Assembly: GCF_900095225.1 (NCBI RefSeq)
Contig: NZ_LT607430.1
Span: 27,425 to 91,424 of the forward strand
DNA length: 64,000 bases
Source of the DNA: Pseudomonas sp. UMAB-08
GTDB lineage: Bacteria; Pseudomonadota; Gammaproteobacteria; Pseudomonadales; Pseudomonadaceae
Reading direction: 5' to 3'
Part shown: positions 34,959 through 43,958 of the stretch, piece by piece
How positions within the stretch are numbered: position 1 is the stretch's first letter
Layout of the letters: each line of letters opens with the position of its first letter
Position numbers and translations under genes: made by a program
Notes under the pieces: model-generated
What the model was told of the DNA's origin: nothing
Seen by the model: the letters and a program-made list of their open reading frames with translations, nothing else
Database searches by the model: none

Positions 34959-35489
34959 ATGGCTAAAATCGCCCCGCAACTGCCTATCGAAGTCGACAGC
35001 GAAACCGGTGTCTGGACGTCTGATGCGTTGCCGATGCTCTACGTGCCACGTCACTTTTTCGTCAACAACCACATGGGCATCGAAGAAGTGTTGGGCGCTG
35101 ACGCCTACGCCGAAATTCTCTACAAGGCGGGTTACAAATCGGCCTGGCACTGGTGCGAGAAAGAAGCTGAATGCCACGGCCTGGAAGGCGTCGCGGTGTT
35201 TGAGCACTACATGAAGCGTTTGTCGCAACGTGGCTGGGGTCTGTTTAAGATCGAAGCCATCGACCTGGAAAAAGGCACCGCCAGCATCCGCCTGGAACAC
35301 TCGTGCTTCGTCTATGTGTACGGCAAGGTCGGGCGCAAGGTCGATTACATGTTCACCGGTTGGTTCGCGGGTGCCATGGATCAAATCCTGGCCGCCAAAG
35401 GCAGTCCGATCCGCACTGTGGCCGAGCAGGTTTACGGTGGTTCTGAAGAAGGCCACGACGATGGCCTGTTCATCGTCAAGCCATTGTAA
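34959..35489 (+). CDS. DUF5943 protein of the dgc locus
   Basis: A 176-residue soluble protein whose central part (ADAYAEILYKAGYKSAWHWC to GVAVFEHYMKRLSQRGWG, then ASIRLEHSCFVYVYG) resembles V4R-type small-ligand domains. It has no signal peptide or membrane segment. It lies between the dipeptidase-like gene and dgcA with only 15 bases to dgcA and a TGGAG ribosome site, so it belongs to that operon; the same order exists in P. aeruginosa (PA5397). Function is unknown; a regulatory or chaperone role for the DgcA/DgcB enzyme is possible but unsupported. Confidence 0.87.
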   Translation: MAKIAPQLPIEVDSETGVWTSDALPMLYVPRHFFVNNHMGIEEVLGADAYAEILYKAGYKSAWHWCEKEAECHGLEGVAVFEHYMKRLSQRGWGLFKIEAIDLEKGTASIRLEHSCFVYVYGKVGRKVDYMFTGWFAGAMDQILAAKGSPIRTVAEQVYGGSEEGHDDGLFIVKPL

Positions 35490-35504
35490 GTCGAGGTTTC
35501 CGTC

Positions 35505-37565
35505 ATGGCTTTCGAAGCAATGTTCCAGCCCATCCAGATCGGCAAACTGACCATCCGCAACCGCGTTCTCAGTACCGCGCACGCCGAGGTTTATGCCACC
35601 GATGGCGGCATGACCACTGATCGGTACGTGAAGTATTACGAGGAGAAAGCCAAGGGCGGTATCGGCCTGGCCATTTGTGGCGGGTCCTCCAGCGTGGCCA
35701 TCGACAGCCCGCAAGGCTGGTGGAAATCGGTCAACCTGGCCACCGACAACATCATCCCGCACTTCCAGAATCTGGCGGATGCCATGCACAAGCATGGCGC
35801 CAAGATCATGATTCAGATTACTCACATGGGTCGTCGTTCGCGTTGGGACGGCGACCATTGGCCGACCCTGCTGTCACCGTCAGGCATTCGTGAACCGGTA
35901 CACCGCGCGACCTGCAAAACCATCGAGCCGGAAGAGATCTGGCGCGTGATCGGCAACTACGCCAGCGCTGCCGGACGGGCCAAGGCTGGCGGTCTGGATG
36001 GCGTCGAACTGTCCGCCGTGCACCAGCACATGATCGATCAGTTCTGGAGCCCTCGGGTTAACAAACGCACCGATGAATGGGGCGGCAGTTTCGAAAACCG
36101 CATGCGTTTCGGTCTGGAAGTGCTCAAGGCTGTGCGCAAGGAAGTCGGTCCGGATTTCTGCGTCGGTATTCGTCTGTGCGGCGACGAATTCCATCCCGAT
36201 GGCCTGAGCCATGAGGACATGAAGCAGATCGCCAAGTATTACGACGACACCGGCATGCTCGACTTTATCGGTGTGGTCGGTTCGGGGTGTGACACCCACA
36301 ACACCCTGGCCAACGTTATCCCCAACATGAGTTATCCACCGGAGCCGTTCCTGCATTTGGCCGCCGGTATCAAAGAAGTGGTCAAGGCCCCGGTCCTGCA
36401 CGCGCAGAACATCAAGGACCCGAACCAGGCAACACGGATTCTGGAAGGCGGGTATGTCGACATGGTCGGCATGACCCGTGCGCACATCGCTGACCCGCAC
36501 CTGATCGCCAAGATCAAGATGGGCCAGGTCGATCAGATCAAGCAATGCGTGGGTGCCAACTACTGCATCGACCGTCAATACCAAGGGCTGGATGTGCTGT
36601 GCATCCAGAACGCCGCGACCTCCCGTGAATACATGGGCGTGCCGCACATCATCGAAAAATCCACCGGCGTGAAACGCAAAGTGGTGGTGGTCGGTGCCGG
36701 TCCTGCAGGCCTGGAAGCCGCACGCGTGGCTGCCGAGCGTGGGCATGACGTGACCTTGTTCGAGAAAAAAGACGTGCTCGGCGGGCAGATCACTACTGCA
36801 TCGAAAGCGCCGCAGCGCGATCAGATCGCCGGCATCACCCGCTGGTTCCAGCTGGAATTGGCACGCTTGAAAGTCGACGTGCGTCTGGGTACTGCGGCCG
36901 ACCCTGCAACCATCCTGGACCTGCGTCCGGATGTGGTGGTGCTGGCAAACGGCGGTCACCCGTTCCTGGAACAGAATGAACATTGGGGCGCGGATGAAGG
37001 CCTGGTGGTCAGCAGCTGGGACATCCTCGACGGCAAAGTTGCACCAGGCAAGAACGTGCTGGTCTACGACACCATCTGTGAGTTCACCGGGATGTCGGTT
37101 GCCGACTTCCTTGCGGACAAAGGCAGTCAGGTCGAGATCGTCACTGACGACATCAAGCCGGGCGTGGCTATCGGCGGAACATCGTTCCCGACGTACTACC
37201 GCAGCATGTACCCCAAAGAAGTGATCATGACCGGCGACTTGATGCTGGAGAAGGTCTATCGCGAGGGCGACAAGCTGGTCGCGGTGCTGGAGAACGAGTA
37301 CACCGGCGCCAAAGAGGAGCGGGTGATCGACCAAGTGGTGATCGAGAACGGCGTGCGTCCAGACGAAGAAATCTACTACGCGCTGAAAGAGGCCTCGCGC
37401 AACAAGGGCCAGATCGACATCGAAGCGTTGTTCGCTATCCAGCCGCAACCTTCGTTGAGTCAGCCGGGCGAGGGTTACTTGCTGTTCCGCATCGGCGACT
37501 GCGTGGCCCAGCGCAACATCCATGCGGCGATCTACGACGCATTGCGGTTGTGTAAAGACTTTTAA
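35505..37565 (+). CDS. dgcA: Dimethylglycine demethylase subunit DgcA (OYE/TMADH-type flavoprotein)
   Basis: A 686-residue protein of the trimethylamine-dehydrogenase family. Residues 1-340 form an old-yellow-enzyme TIM barrel (MFQPIQIGKLTIRNRVLSTA, MIQITHMGRRS, GVELSAVHQHMIDQFWSPRV). An iron-sulfur segment follows at 348-366, and then a two-dinucleotide-fold region with VVVVGAGPAGLEAARVAAER near 390. The canonical C-x2-C-x2-C-x11-C cluster motif is incomplete: C348, A351, C354, C366, so the second cysteine is alanine. DgcA with DgcB oxidises N,N-dimethylglycine to sarcosine and formaldehyde and passes electrons to the adjacent EtfAB. A REP pair separates it from dgcB. Confidence 0.95.
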   Translation: MAFEAMFQPIQIGKLTIRNRVLSTAHAEVYATDGGMTTDRYVKYYEEKAKGGIGLAICGGSSSVAIDSPQGWWKSVNLATDNIIPHFQNLADAMHKHGAKIMIQITHMGRRSRWDGDHWPTLLSPSGIREPVHRATCKTIEPEEIWRVIGNYASAAGRAKAGGLDGVELSAVHQHMIDQFWSPRVNKRTDEWGGSFENRMRFGLEVLKAVRKEVGPDFCVGIRLCGDEFHPDGLSHEDMKQIAKYYDDTGMLDFIGVVGSGCDTHNTLANVIPNMSYPPEPFLHLAAGIKEVVKAPVLHAQNIKDPNQATRILEGGYVDMVGMTRAHIADPHLIAKIKMGQVDQIKQCVGANYCIDRQYQGLDVLCIQNAATSREYMGVPHIIEKSTGVKRKVVVVGAGPAGLEAARVAAERGHDVTLFEKKDVLGGQITTASKAPQRDQIAGITRWFQLELARLKVDVRLGTAADPATILDLRPDVVVLANGGHPFLEQNEHWGADEGLVVSSWDILDGKVAPGKNVLVYDTICEFTGMSVADFLADKGSQVEIVTDDIKPGVAIGGTSFPTYYRSMYPKEVIMTGDLMLEKVYREGDKLVAVLENEYTGAKEERVIDQVVIENGVRPDEEIYYALKEASRNKGQIDIEALFAIQPQPSLSQPGEGYLLFRIGDCVAQRNIHAAIYDALRLCKDF

Positions 37566-37573
37566 GAGAACCC

Positions 37574-37697
37574 TGTAGGAGCGCGCTTGCCCGCGATAAG
37601 GCCGGAACGGCCTTCAAATGTTATCGGGTAAACGATTTTTGTGGCCGCTTCGGTCGAGCGCGACCCCGGGCCAATCGCGGGCAAGCGCGCTCCTACA
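37574..37697. repeat. REP pair between dgcA and dgcB
   Basis: TGTAGGAGCGCGCTTGCCCG at 37574 with GGCCGGAACGGCC next to it, and the inverse CGGGCAAGCGCGCTCCTACA ending at 37697. Confidence 0.92.
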
Positions 37698-37765
37698 GAT
37701 GACCGAGTCCGGTTTTGTAAACGCGACAAGAATTCAGACCCACCCGGTTTTGATGGGAGCTCCAC

Positions 37766-39727
37766 ATGTTGAACACCCTTCTTCCCATCCTGTTGTTCGT
37801 CGCCCTGGCCCTGGCCGTGTTGGGCGCAGTGCGGCGGATGATGCTGTGGCGCCAGGGCCGGGCGGCCAAGGTCGACGTGCTCGGCGGCCTGCTGGCCATG
37901 CCCAAGCGCTACATGGTCGATCTGCACCACGTTGTGGCGCGGGACAAATACATCGCCAACACCCACGTCGCCACCGCTGGCGGCTTTGTGCTGGCGGCCG
38001 TGCTGGCGATCCTGGTACACGGCTTCAGCCTGCACAACCGGATCCTCGGCTACGCCTTGCTGTTGGCGTCGGCGATCATGTTTGTCGGCGCAATTTTCAT
38101 GGCACTGCGCCGGCTTAATCCGCCTGCGCGGCTGTCGAAAGGCCCATGGATGCGCCTGCCAAAAAGCCTGATGGCCTTTTCCGTCAGCTTCTTTCTGGTG
38201 ACCCTGCCAGTGGCGGGCATCCTGCCGGAGCACTTTGGTGGTTGGGTTGTCGTCGTGGTGCTGGGCGTGGCCGTGGCCTTGAGCTTGACGGAAATGTTCT
38301 TCGGCATGACGTGGGGCGGGCCGATGAAGCACGCCTTTGCCGGTGCTTTGCACCTGGCCTGGCACCGTCGCGCCGAGCGCTTTGGTGGCGGCCGTTCCAC
38401 CGGTTTGAAACCGCTGGACTTGAGTGACCGCAGCGCACCTTTGGGCGTGGAAAAGCCCAAGGATTTCACCTGGAACCAACTGCTGGGCTTCGACGCCTGT
38501 GTGCAGTGCGGCAAGTGCGAAGCCGCCTGCCCGGCCTTCGCTGCCGGCCAGCCGCTGAACCCTAAAAAACTGATTCAAGACATGGTGGTCGGCCTGGCTG
38601 GCGGTACCGATGCCAAGTTCGCGGGCAGCCCTTATCCATCCCTTGATGGCAGGGGCAAACCGATCGGCGAACACGGCGGCAACGCTCATCAGCCGATCGT
38701 CAACGGTCTGGTGGACGCCGAAACCCTGTGGTCCTGCACCACCTGCCGCGCCTGCGTCGAAGAATGCCCGATGATGATTGAGCACGTTGATGCCATCGTC
38801 GACATGCGCCGTTTCCTCACTCTGGAAAAAGGCGCGACGCCGAACAAGGGCGCCGAAGTGTTGGACAACCTGATCGCCACCGACAACCCCGGCGGTTTTG
38901 CACCGGGTGGCCGGATGAACTGGGCGGCCGACCTGAACCTCAATCTGCTAAGCGAGAAGAAGACCGCCGACGTGCTGTTCTGGGTCGGTGATGGCGCGTT
39001 CGACATGCGTAACCAGCGGACCTTGCGTGCTTTCGTCAAAGTCCTGAAAGCCGCCAATGTCGACTTCGCGGTGTTGGGCCTCGAAGAGCGCGACAGTGGC
39101 GACGTGGCTCGCCGTTTGGGCGATGAAGCGACGTTTCAGTTGCTTGCCAAACGCAACATCCAGACCCTGTCCAAGTACGCCTTCAAGCGTATCGTCACCT
39201 GCGATCCGCACAGCTTCCATGTGCTGAAAAACGAGTACGGTGCTTTTGACGGCAACTATCAAGTGCAGCACCACAGCACCTACATGGCCGAGCTGATTCA
39301 GGCGGGCGCGTTGAACCTTGGCCAGCACAAAGGCTCCAACGTGACCTATCACGACCCGTGCTACCTCGGCCGTTACAACGGCGAATACGAGGCGCCGCGT
39401 GAGGTATTGCGCGCACTGGGTATCGAGATCAAGGAAATGCAGCGCTCCGGTTTCCGCTCCCGTTGCTGCGGCGGCGGTGGCGGTGCACCGATCACCGACA
39501 TTCCTGGCAAGCAGCGGATTCCCGACATGCGCATGGAAGACATCCGCGAAACCGGCGCCGAGCTGGTGGCTGTGGGTTGCCCGCAATGCACGGCGATGCT
39601 TGAAGGGGTGGTCGAGCCTCGGCCACTGATCAAAGACATTGCCGAACTGGTCGCCGATGCGTTGCTGGAAGACGTCGTCGCCAGCAAACCGACACCCGTT
39701 AAGCGTCAACCTGCGGAGGTGCATTGA
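37766..39727 (+). CDS. dgcB: DgcB, membrane iron-sulfur electron-transfer subunit for dimethylglycine oxidation
   Basis: A 653-residue protein. The first 190 residues contain about four membrane helices (LLPILLFVALALAVLGAVRR, FVLAAVLAILVHGF, LLLASAIMFVGAIFMAL, FLVTLPVAGI). Two ferredoxin-type motifs follow, CVQCGKCEAACP near residue 247 and CTTCRACVEECP near 326, then two CCG heterodisulfide-reductase-like domains ending with HDPCYLGRYNGEYEAP and RSRCCGGGGGAP. This layout fits transfer of electrons from DgcA to the membrane and Etf. GGGAG precedes the ATG, and the stop codon overlaps the etfA start as TGATG. Confidence 0.95.
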   Translation: MLNTLLPILLFVALALAVLGAVRRMMLWRQGRAAKVDVLGGLLAMPKRYMVDLHHVVARDKYIANTHVATAGGFVLAAVLAILVHGFSLHNRILGYALLLASAIMFVGAIFMALRRLNPPARLSKGPWMRLPKSLMAFSVSFFLVTLPVAGILPEHFGGWVVVVVLGVAVALSLTEMFFGMTWGGPMKHAFAGALHLAWHRRAERFGGGRSTGLKPLDLSDRSAPLGVEKPKDFTWNQLLGFDACVQCGKCEAACPAFAAGQPLNPKKLIQDMVVGLAGGTDAKFAGSPYPSLDGRGKPIGEHGGNAHQPIVNGLVDAETLWSCTTCRACVEECPMMIEHVDAIVDMRRFLTLEKGATPNKGAEVLDNLIATDNPGGFAPGGRMNWAADLNLNLLSEKKTADVLFWVGDGAFDMRNQRTLRAFVKVLKAANVDFAVLGLEERDSGDVARRLGDEATFQLLAKRNIQTLSKYAFKRIVTCDPHSFHVLKNEYGAFDGNYQVQHHSTYMAELIQAGALNLGQHKGSNVTYHDPCYLGRYNGEYEAPREVLRALGIEIKEMQRSGFRSRCCGGGGGAPITDIPGKQRIPDMRMEDIRETGAELVAVGCPQCTAMLEGVVEPRPLIKDIAELVADALLEDVVASKPTPVKRQPAEVH

Positions 39728-40947
39728 TGAGCGACATTATCCGCCGCGACCCCCGCGCCGAATGGATCGCCCGTAACCGCCTGCACCCGCTGCACGCGGC
39801 CATGCAGCCCGCGCAAACCAGCTGGATGGGCCCCAACGGCATCGTGCGCAAAGATGTGCACAACGTCGGCTTTATTGGCCCCAACGGTATCAAGCGGATC
39901 GACCGCAGTGGCGCGCAACAGGGCGGGGCGGTCAGACGTTCTGCCGCGGCCGACGTGCAGTTGCCGCTGCAGGTCATCGCGCAACCGGCGTTCTACATTT
40001 GCGTCGCACCGGACATGGTCGGCGGTCGCTTGAGCAGCCACGACCGCGACGTGTTGGGCCTGGCTCATCAACTGGCCGGCAAAGACGGCGCGGTGCTGGC
40101 CGTGGTGTTCGGCGAGCATAAGGAAACTGCATTCGCCACCGCCGGCGTCGACCGTCTGTTGCTGCTCGACGGCAGTGAGTTCAACGGTTATTCACCGGAG
40201 CAGCGCGTTCAAGGGCTGCGGGCTGTGGATAACCAGTTCAATCCGCGTCATTGGCTGCTGCCTGACAGCCGCAATGGTGGCGGTGAGCTGGGTCGGCGCT
40301 TTGCCGCAAGCCTGGGCGAACGTCCGGCAACGCGGGTCTGGCAGGTGACTGACGAGCAGTGCATCGGTCGTGCGGGTGCGGGGCGTGAAGACCTGGCGCG
40401 TCCATTGGCGCGCTTGATTCTGGCCGCCGTCGAATGTGCCGAGCCGGTCAGCGACACCCGTCACGAAGCGTTGCCCGTGGAGTTATCCACAGCCGTCGCT
40501 CGCAGTCTGTCGCGTATCGAAGACCTCGGTGCGGTGGCGGTGGACCCGGCCGCCATTCCCATGGCCGAAGCGGAGTTCATCTTCTCGGGTGGCAATGGCG
40601 TGAAAGATTGGGATTTGTTTCACCGCACTGCTGCGGCATTGGGCGCCACCGAAGGCGCATCCCGTGTGGCGGTGGACGATGGCTACATGGCGCGTGATCG
40701 CCAGGTCGGCGCCAGTGGTACCTGGGTCACGGCCCGGGTCTATGTGGCGGTCGGTATCTCCGGCGCGATCCAGCATCTGCAAGGCATTGGTGCCTGCGAC
40801 AAGGTGGTGGCGATCAACCTCGATCCAGGGTGCGACATGATCAAACGTGCTGACCTGTCGGTGATCGGTGAAAGCGCGGACATACTCAAGGCACTGATTG
40901 CTGCGATTGAGGCTTACCGCAACGAGGGGAAACGCGATGCCGCTTAA
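39727..40947 (+). CDS. etfA: Electron transfer flavoprotein alpha subunit of the dgc operon
   Basis: About 406 residues, longer than the housekeeping EtfA (about 310) because of an N-terminal stretch of some 80 residues (RAEWIARNRLHPLHAAMQPA on). The C-terminal FAD domain has FSGGNGVKDWDLFHRTAAAL, GASRVAVDDGYMARDRQVG and the VAVGISGAIQHLQGIGACDK segment. It starts with the ATG overlapping the dgcB stop and overlaps etfB by 11 bases. The neighbourhood makes it the dedicated electron acceptor for dimethylglycine oxidation rather than for fatty-acid oxidation. Confidence 0.92.
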   Translation: MSDIIRRDPRAEWIARNRLHPLHAAMQPAQTSWMGPNGIVRKDVHNVGFIGPNGIKRIDRSGAQQGGAVRRSAAADVQLPLQVIAQPAFYICVAPDMVGGRLSSHDRDVLGLAHQLAGKDGAVLAVVFGEHKETAFATAGVDRLLLLDGSEFNGYSPEQRVQGLRAVDNQFNPRHWLLPDSRNGGGELGRRFAASLGERPATRVWQVTDEQCIGRAGAGREDLARPLARLILAAVECAEPVSDTRHEALPVELSTAVARSLSRIEDLGAVAVDPAAIPMAEAEFIFSGGNGVKDWDLFHRTAAALGATEGASRVAVDDGYMARDRQVGASGTWVTARVYVAVGISGAIQHLQGIGACDKVVAINLDPGCDMIKRADLSVIGESADILKALIAAIEAYRNEGKRDAA

Positions 40948-41740
40948 TTCGAAGGCCCCTGTGGATAACAACGCCATCCATGTGATCAGCCTGGTGTCCA
41001 TCGGTGCGCACCCGACTTCCGGTCGTGCACGCCGCGCCGAACAGGATGCGCGCGCTGTCGAACTGGGCCTGCAGCTGGTTGGGGATAACTTGCACGTGCT
41101 GCACGCCGGTAATGTCGAAGAGCCTGCGCTACGGGCTTATCTCGGCATGGGTCTGGATGAGCTGCATGTTCTTGAACAGCCGGAAGGCGCCGATGCATTG
41201 CCCGCTCTGGTTGATTATCTGCGTGACGCAAACGTGCAAGTCGTGCTCACCGGTAGCCAGGCGGAAACCGGCGAAGGCTCGGGCATGTTGCCGTTTCTGT
41301 TGGCGGAAAAACTGGGTTGGCCGCTGGTGGTCGGGCTGGCGCAGGTCGAATCGCTGGATAACGGCGTGGCCCATGTTCTGCAAGCGCTGCCTCGCGGTCA
41401 GCGTCGTCGGCTGAAGGTGCGTCTGCCTTTTCTCGCCACGGTGGATAACGCCGCGCCCAAGTCCCGGCAGAGTGCCTATGGTCCTGCACAACGTGGGATG
41501 CTCGCGGTGGAGGAGGTCGAAGTGGTGGTGGATGAGCTGTTGGCATGTTCGACGCTGCAACCGGCCAAGCCCCGGCCCAAACGTTTGAAAGTCATCAAAG
41601 GCAAAAGCGGCGCCGACCGTATGAAAGCTGCAACGGCCAAGGCCAGCGGTGGCGGTGGACAAGTACTCAAGGGCCTCGACGCCAAAGAAGGCGCCGAGGC
41701 GATTTTGAAGCTGTTGATTGAGGAAGGCGTGGTGCGGTAG
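40937..41740 (+). CDS. etfB: Electron transfer flavoprotein beta subunit of the dgc operon
   Basis: A 267-residue EtfB-like protein. The N-terminal part has VISLVSIGAHPTSGRARRAE and QVVLTGSQAETGEGSGMLPF (the adenine-nucleotide domain), then GWPLVVGLAQVESLDNG. The end is a Lys/Gly-rich linker (KRLKVIKGKSGADRMKAATA) and a helix. I start it at the ATG 40937, which has AGGGGAA before it and lies within the end of etfA. It is the last gene of the dgc unit; a GC-rich imperfect hairpin at about 41790-41815 lies between it and the convergent hydrolase gene. Confidence 0.9.
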   Translation: MPLNSKAPVDNNAIHVISLVSIGAHPTSGRARRAEQDARAVELGLQLVGDNLHVLHAGNVEEPALRAYLGMGLDELHVLEQPEGADALPALVDYLRDANVQVVLTGSQAETGEGSGMLPFLLAEKLGWPLVVGLAQVESLDNGVAHVLQALPRGQRRRLKVRLPFLATVDNAAPKSRQSAYGPAQRGMLAVEEVEVVVDELLACSTLQPAKPRPKRLKVIKGKSGADRMKAATAKASGGGGQVLKGLDAKEGAEAILKLLIEEGVVR

Positions 41741-41839
41741 GTGCGCAGGAAGTACCACTGCGACTTCTGGATGATTACGCCGGATATCACGCCCCGGCGT
41801 TGCAGCCGGGGGGCGAATGTCTGGCCTGCATGACCCGAG

Positions 41840-42397
41840 TTACTTAAGCTGGAACTGCGGATCTCCCGTGAGTTTGAACAGCAACTCAGCGCCCTCGGGC
41901 CAGGGCCCGTACCCGGTTTGGCCGTTGATGTGGCCGGCATTTTTTACCCAAACCAGTTCACTGCCCCAAGCCTGGCTGAAAGTCTTGGCCCGCTCCTGGG
42001 TGACATACGGATCATCCGTACTCGCCACCACGATCGTTGGAAAAGGCAGGCGTTGCGTCGACATCGGCACAAAACCCGAGGTGCCCGACGGATAGCTATC
42101 TGCCTCGGTATCACTCGGAGCCACCAGCAATGCGCCACGAACCTTGCGCGCCTCGGGATACTGCTGCGCCCAGCGGGTGATCAAGGTACAAGCCAGGCTG
42201 TGGGCCACCAGCACGACCTCCCCGTCGGCAGCAGCAATTTCCTGATTCAAGCGCTCAACCCAATCCTTCGCGTTTGGTGTTTCCCAGTCTTGCTGCTCGA
42301 CCCTGTGCAGGCCTGAAAACTGCCGCTCCCACTGTGACTGCCAATGTGCTTCACCCGAATTGAACAGGCCCGGCAAGATCAAAACCCTGACTGCCAT
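41840..42397 (-). CDS. RBBP9/YdeN family alpha/beta hydrolase
   Basis: A 185-residue single-domain serine hydrolase. The oxyanion start VLILPGLFNSGEAHWQSQWE is typical of RBBP9/YdeN, the nucleophile is Ser67 in VLVAHSLACTL, and the acid and base are probably in STDDPY and KNAGHINGQTG. The substrate is unknown. AAGGAGAAG precedes the ATG. It lies downstream of, and in the same direction as, the AzlD-like remnant and the DUF1552 gene. Confidence 0.9.
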   Translation of the reverse strand: MAVRVLILPGLFNSGEAHWQSQWERQFSGLHRVEQQDWETPNAKDWVERLNQEIAAADGEVVLVAHSLACTLITRWAQQYPEARKVRGALLVAPSDTEADSYPSGTSGFVPMSTQRLPFPTIVVASTDDPYVTQERAKTFSQAWGSELVWVKNAGHINGQTGYGPWPEGAELLFKLTGDPQFQLK

Positions 42398-42419
42398 CTT
42401 TCTTCTCCTTCAAGACCAT

Positions 42420-42584
42420 TCACACGCCAGCGCAGAACCATTGGGCTGCAAAAAACACCAGCACACCGATGAAACTCGATAACAACATACGCCGAGTCAG
42501 GAAATACAGCACAAAAACAGCCAAGGCCCCCAACAGGTAAGGATTGTCCAAACGGGTGTTGAGGCGTGGTCCGCTAACGCGCAT
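42420..42584 (-). pseudogene. C-terminal remnant of an AzlD-type membrane protein
   Basis: A 54-codon frame from ATG 42584 to TGA 42420 contains DNPYLLGALAVFVLYFLTRR and then LLSSFIGVLVFFAAQWF. This resembles the last half of AzlD-family branched-chain amino acid export subunits, which are normally about 100 residues. Upstream the frame is cut by the TGA of the DUF1552 gene only two codons away, so the missing N-terminal half was replaced by the neighbouring module. No partner azlC is present in the window. The family match is by eye over some 40 residues, so the identity is tentative; it could instead be a small intact membrane protein. Confidence 0.55.
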
Positions 42585-42590
42585 CCCCCC

Positions 42591-43958
42591 TCAGACGTTG
42601 GTGAATATTCCGGTGACCGGGCTGGCGTTGCCGCCGTAGGGCACGGTGGTTCCGGCGGCAGCGGCGATGGTTGCCCAGATGCGCTGCATGCCCACGAGCT
42701 TTTGGCCGATGACCGGGTTTCCTGAGTGGTGGCTTTCATCGAACTGGGAGGTGACGTTCAAATAACGGCCCTTTCCGGTTGTGCCGGTGTTCAACAAACC
42801 ACTGGCTCCGCCCATCAGCAGCAATGGCATGTCAATCGTGTGCTCGGGAGCACCGTCGGCCATCTCGCTGGTCACCACGACCAGCGTGTGTTTCAGCAGG
42901 CTGTCAGTGGGCACGTCGGGGTCGGAAAATTTAGCCAGTTCGTCCATGAACTCCTTGGCCTTTTTCGCGTACCACTGGCGTGACCCACGCCATGCTTCCT
43001 CACCTGCATACCGGTGCGCACAATCGTGTGGGTTTTTCGTGCTGCTGACGTCCAGGATATTCAGGGATTCAGCGGATCTCCCCACCTGAATGGTTGCAAC
43101 GCGGGTGATGCCGCAGCTCAGGGCCGTTGCAACCACCTGGCTGTGCGCGTGTTGCACTTCATTGCGAAACGTTGCCGACGTGATGGGGTGATTTTCCAGG
43201 CTCAGCGTCTGGCATTCAGAAATGGGAGGCAATGAGTCATCCAGGTCGGCGATGACCTGTTCGACTGAGTCCAAGTGAGTGTCGAGCTTTTGTCGTTGGG
43301 CGCCCGCCAATAGCCCTTTGACTTCCTGAATATCGGTCAGGATCGGGTCGAAGGCATGCTTGCTGCGCACCTGGTGCTCGCGCACCGCGCTGTTGGTAAC
43401 GCCAAACAGCGACTCGTAAAGCAGTACCGGGTCTTGTTGGGGTGTTCTGATACTGGCGTCTTTCCAGGAGACGTACCACGGGGTGCCATCGGTTCCTGCA
43501 TGAGGACCAGCAAACACCGCTCGCTGCGACGTGCCCGGCATATGATCCCCCAGCAAGACATCGATAGAGCTCATGCTCTGACCCTTGTCACGCAGGATAT
43601 TCATCCACCCGTTGTGGCCTGCGTTTCCCACCCCACTCATGGTCCCCCGAATGTACAGAGACTGGTCGCGATAGGCCGCCAGCTCCTGACTAACGTCCCC
43701 CAATTGAAAGTCGGGGGTGTCGGTGACGCTGCCCGTCACCGTCGGGTGCCAAAGGCCTTTTCCATCACCGAAACCTCCACCGGTAATGGAGTCGACCGCC
43801 AGACCGTCGGGAACCACGAAGAATACGACTTTCAATTTCGCCTGCTGCTTTTCGCCCGCCAGTGCCATGCGCACCAAGCCGCTGCTGCTCAGGGGCAGCA
43901 CGACACCTGCGGCGGCCAATCCCATCAAAAAACGGCGACGACTTGTGAGTACGTTCAT
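42591..43958 (-). CDS. DUF1552 protein, Tat-exported
   Basis: A 455-residue protein beginning with a twin-arginine signal (SRRRFLMGLAAAGVVLPLSS). The mature part is a DUF1552 domain: KVVFFVVPDGLAVDSITGGG, YIRGTMSGVGNAGHNGWMNI, SIDVLLGDHM, HDCAHRYAGEEAW and VVVTSEMADGAPEHTIDMPL. The fold is thought to be alkaline-phosphatase-like, but no activity is established that I know of. Its start overlaps the end of the DUF1592-containing gene by 4 bp (ATGA), so the two are translationally coupled. DUF1552 and DUF1592 genes pair in many planctomycetes and myxobacteria, and more rarely in gammaproteobacteria. Confidence 0.9.
   Translation of the reverse strand: MNVLTSRRRFLMGLAAAGVVLPLSSSGLVRMALAGEKQQAKLKVVFFVVPDGLAVDSITGGGFGDGKGLWHPTVTGSVTDTPDFQLGDVSQELAAYRDQSLYIRGTMSGVGNAGHNGWMNILRDKGQSMSSIDVLLGDHMPGTSQRAVFAGPHAGTDGTPWYVSWKDASIRTPQQDPVLLYESLFGVTNSAVREHQVRSKHAFDPILTDIQEVKGLLAGAQRQKLDTHLDSVEQVIADLDDSLPPISECQTLSLENHPITSATFRNEVQHAHSQVVATALSCGITRVATIQVGRSAESLNILDVSSTKNPHDCAHRYAGEEAWRGSRQWYAKKAKEFMDELAKFSDPDVPTDSLLKHTLVVVTSEMADGAPEHTIDMPLLLMGGASGLLNTGTTGKGRYLNVTSQFDESHHSGNPVIGQKLVGMQRIWATIAAAAGTTVPYGGNASPVTGIFTNV

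Noticed and set aside
41790..41815. GC-rich inverted repeat as strong terminator between etfB and the hydrolase gene
   Set aside because: Arms are imperfect and there is no T run on either strand; possible weak hairpin only.
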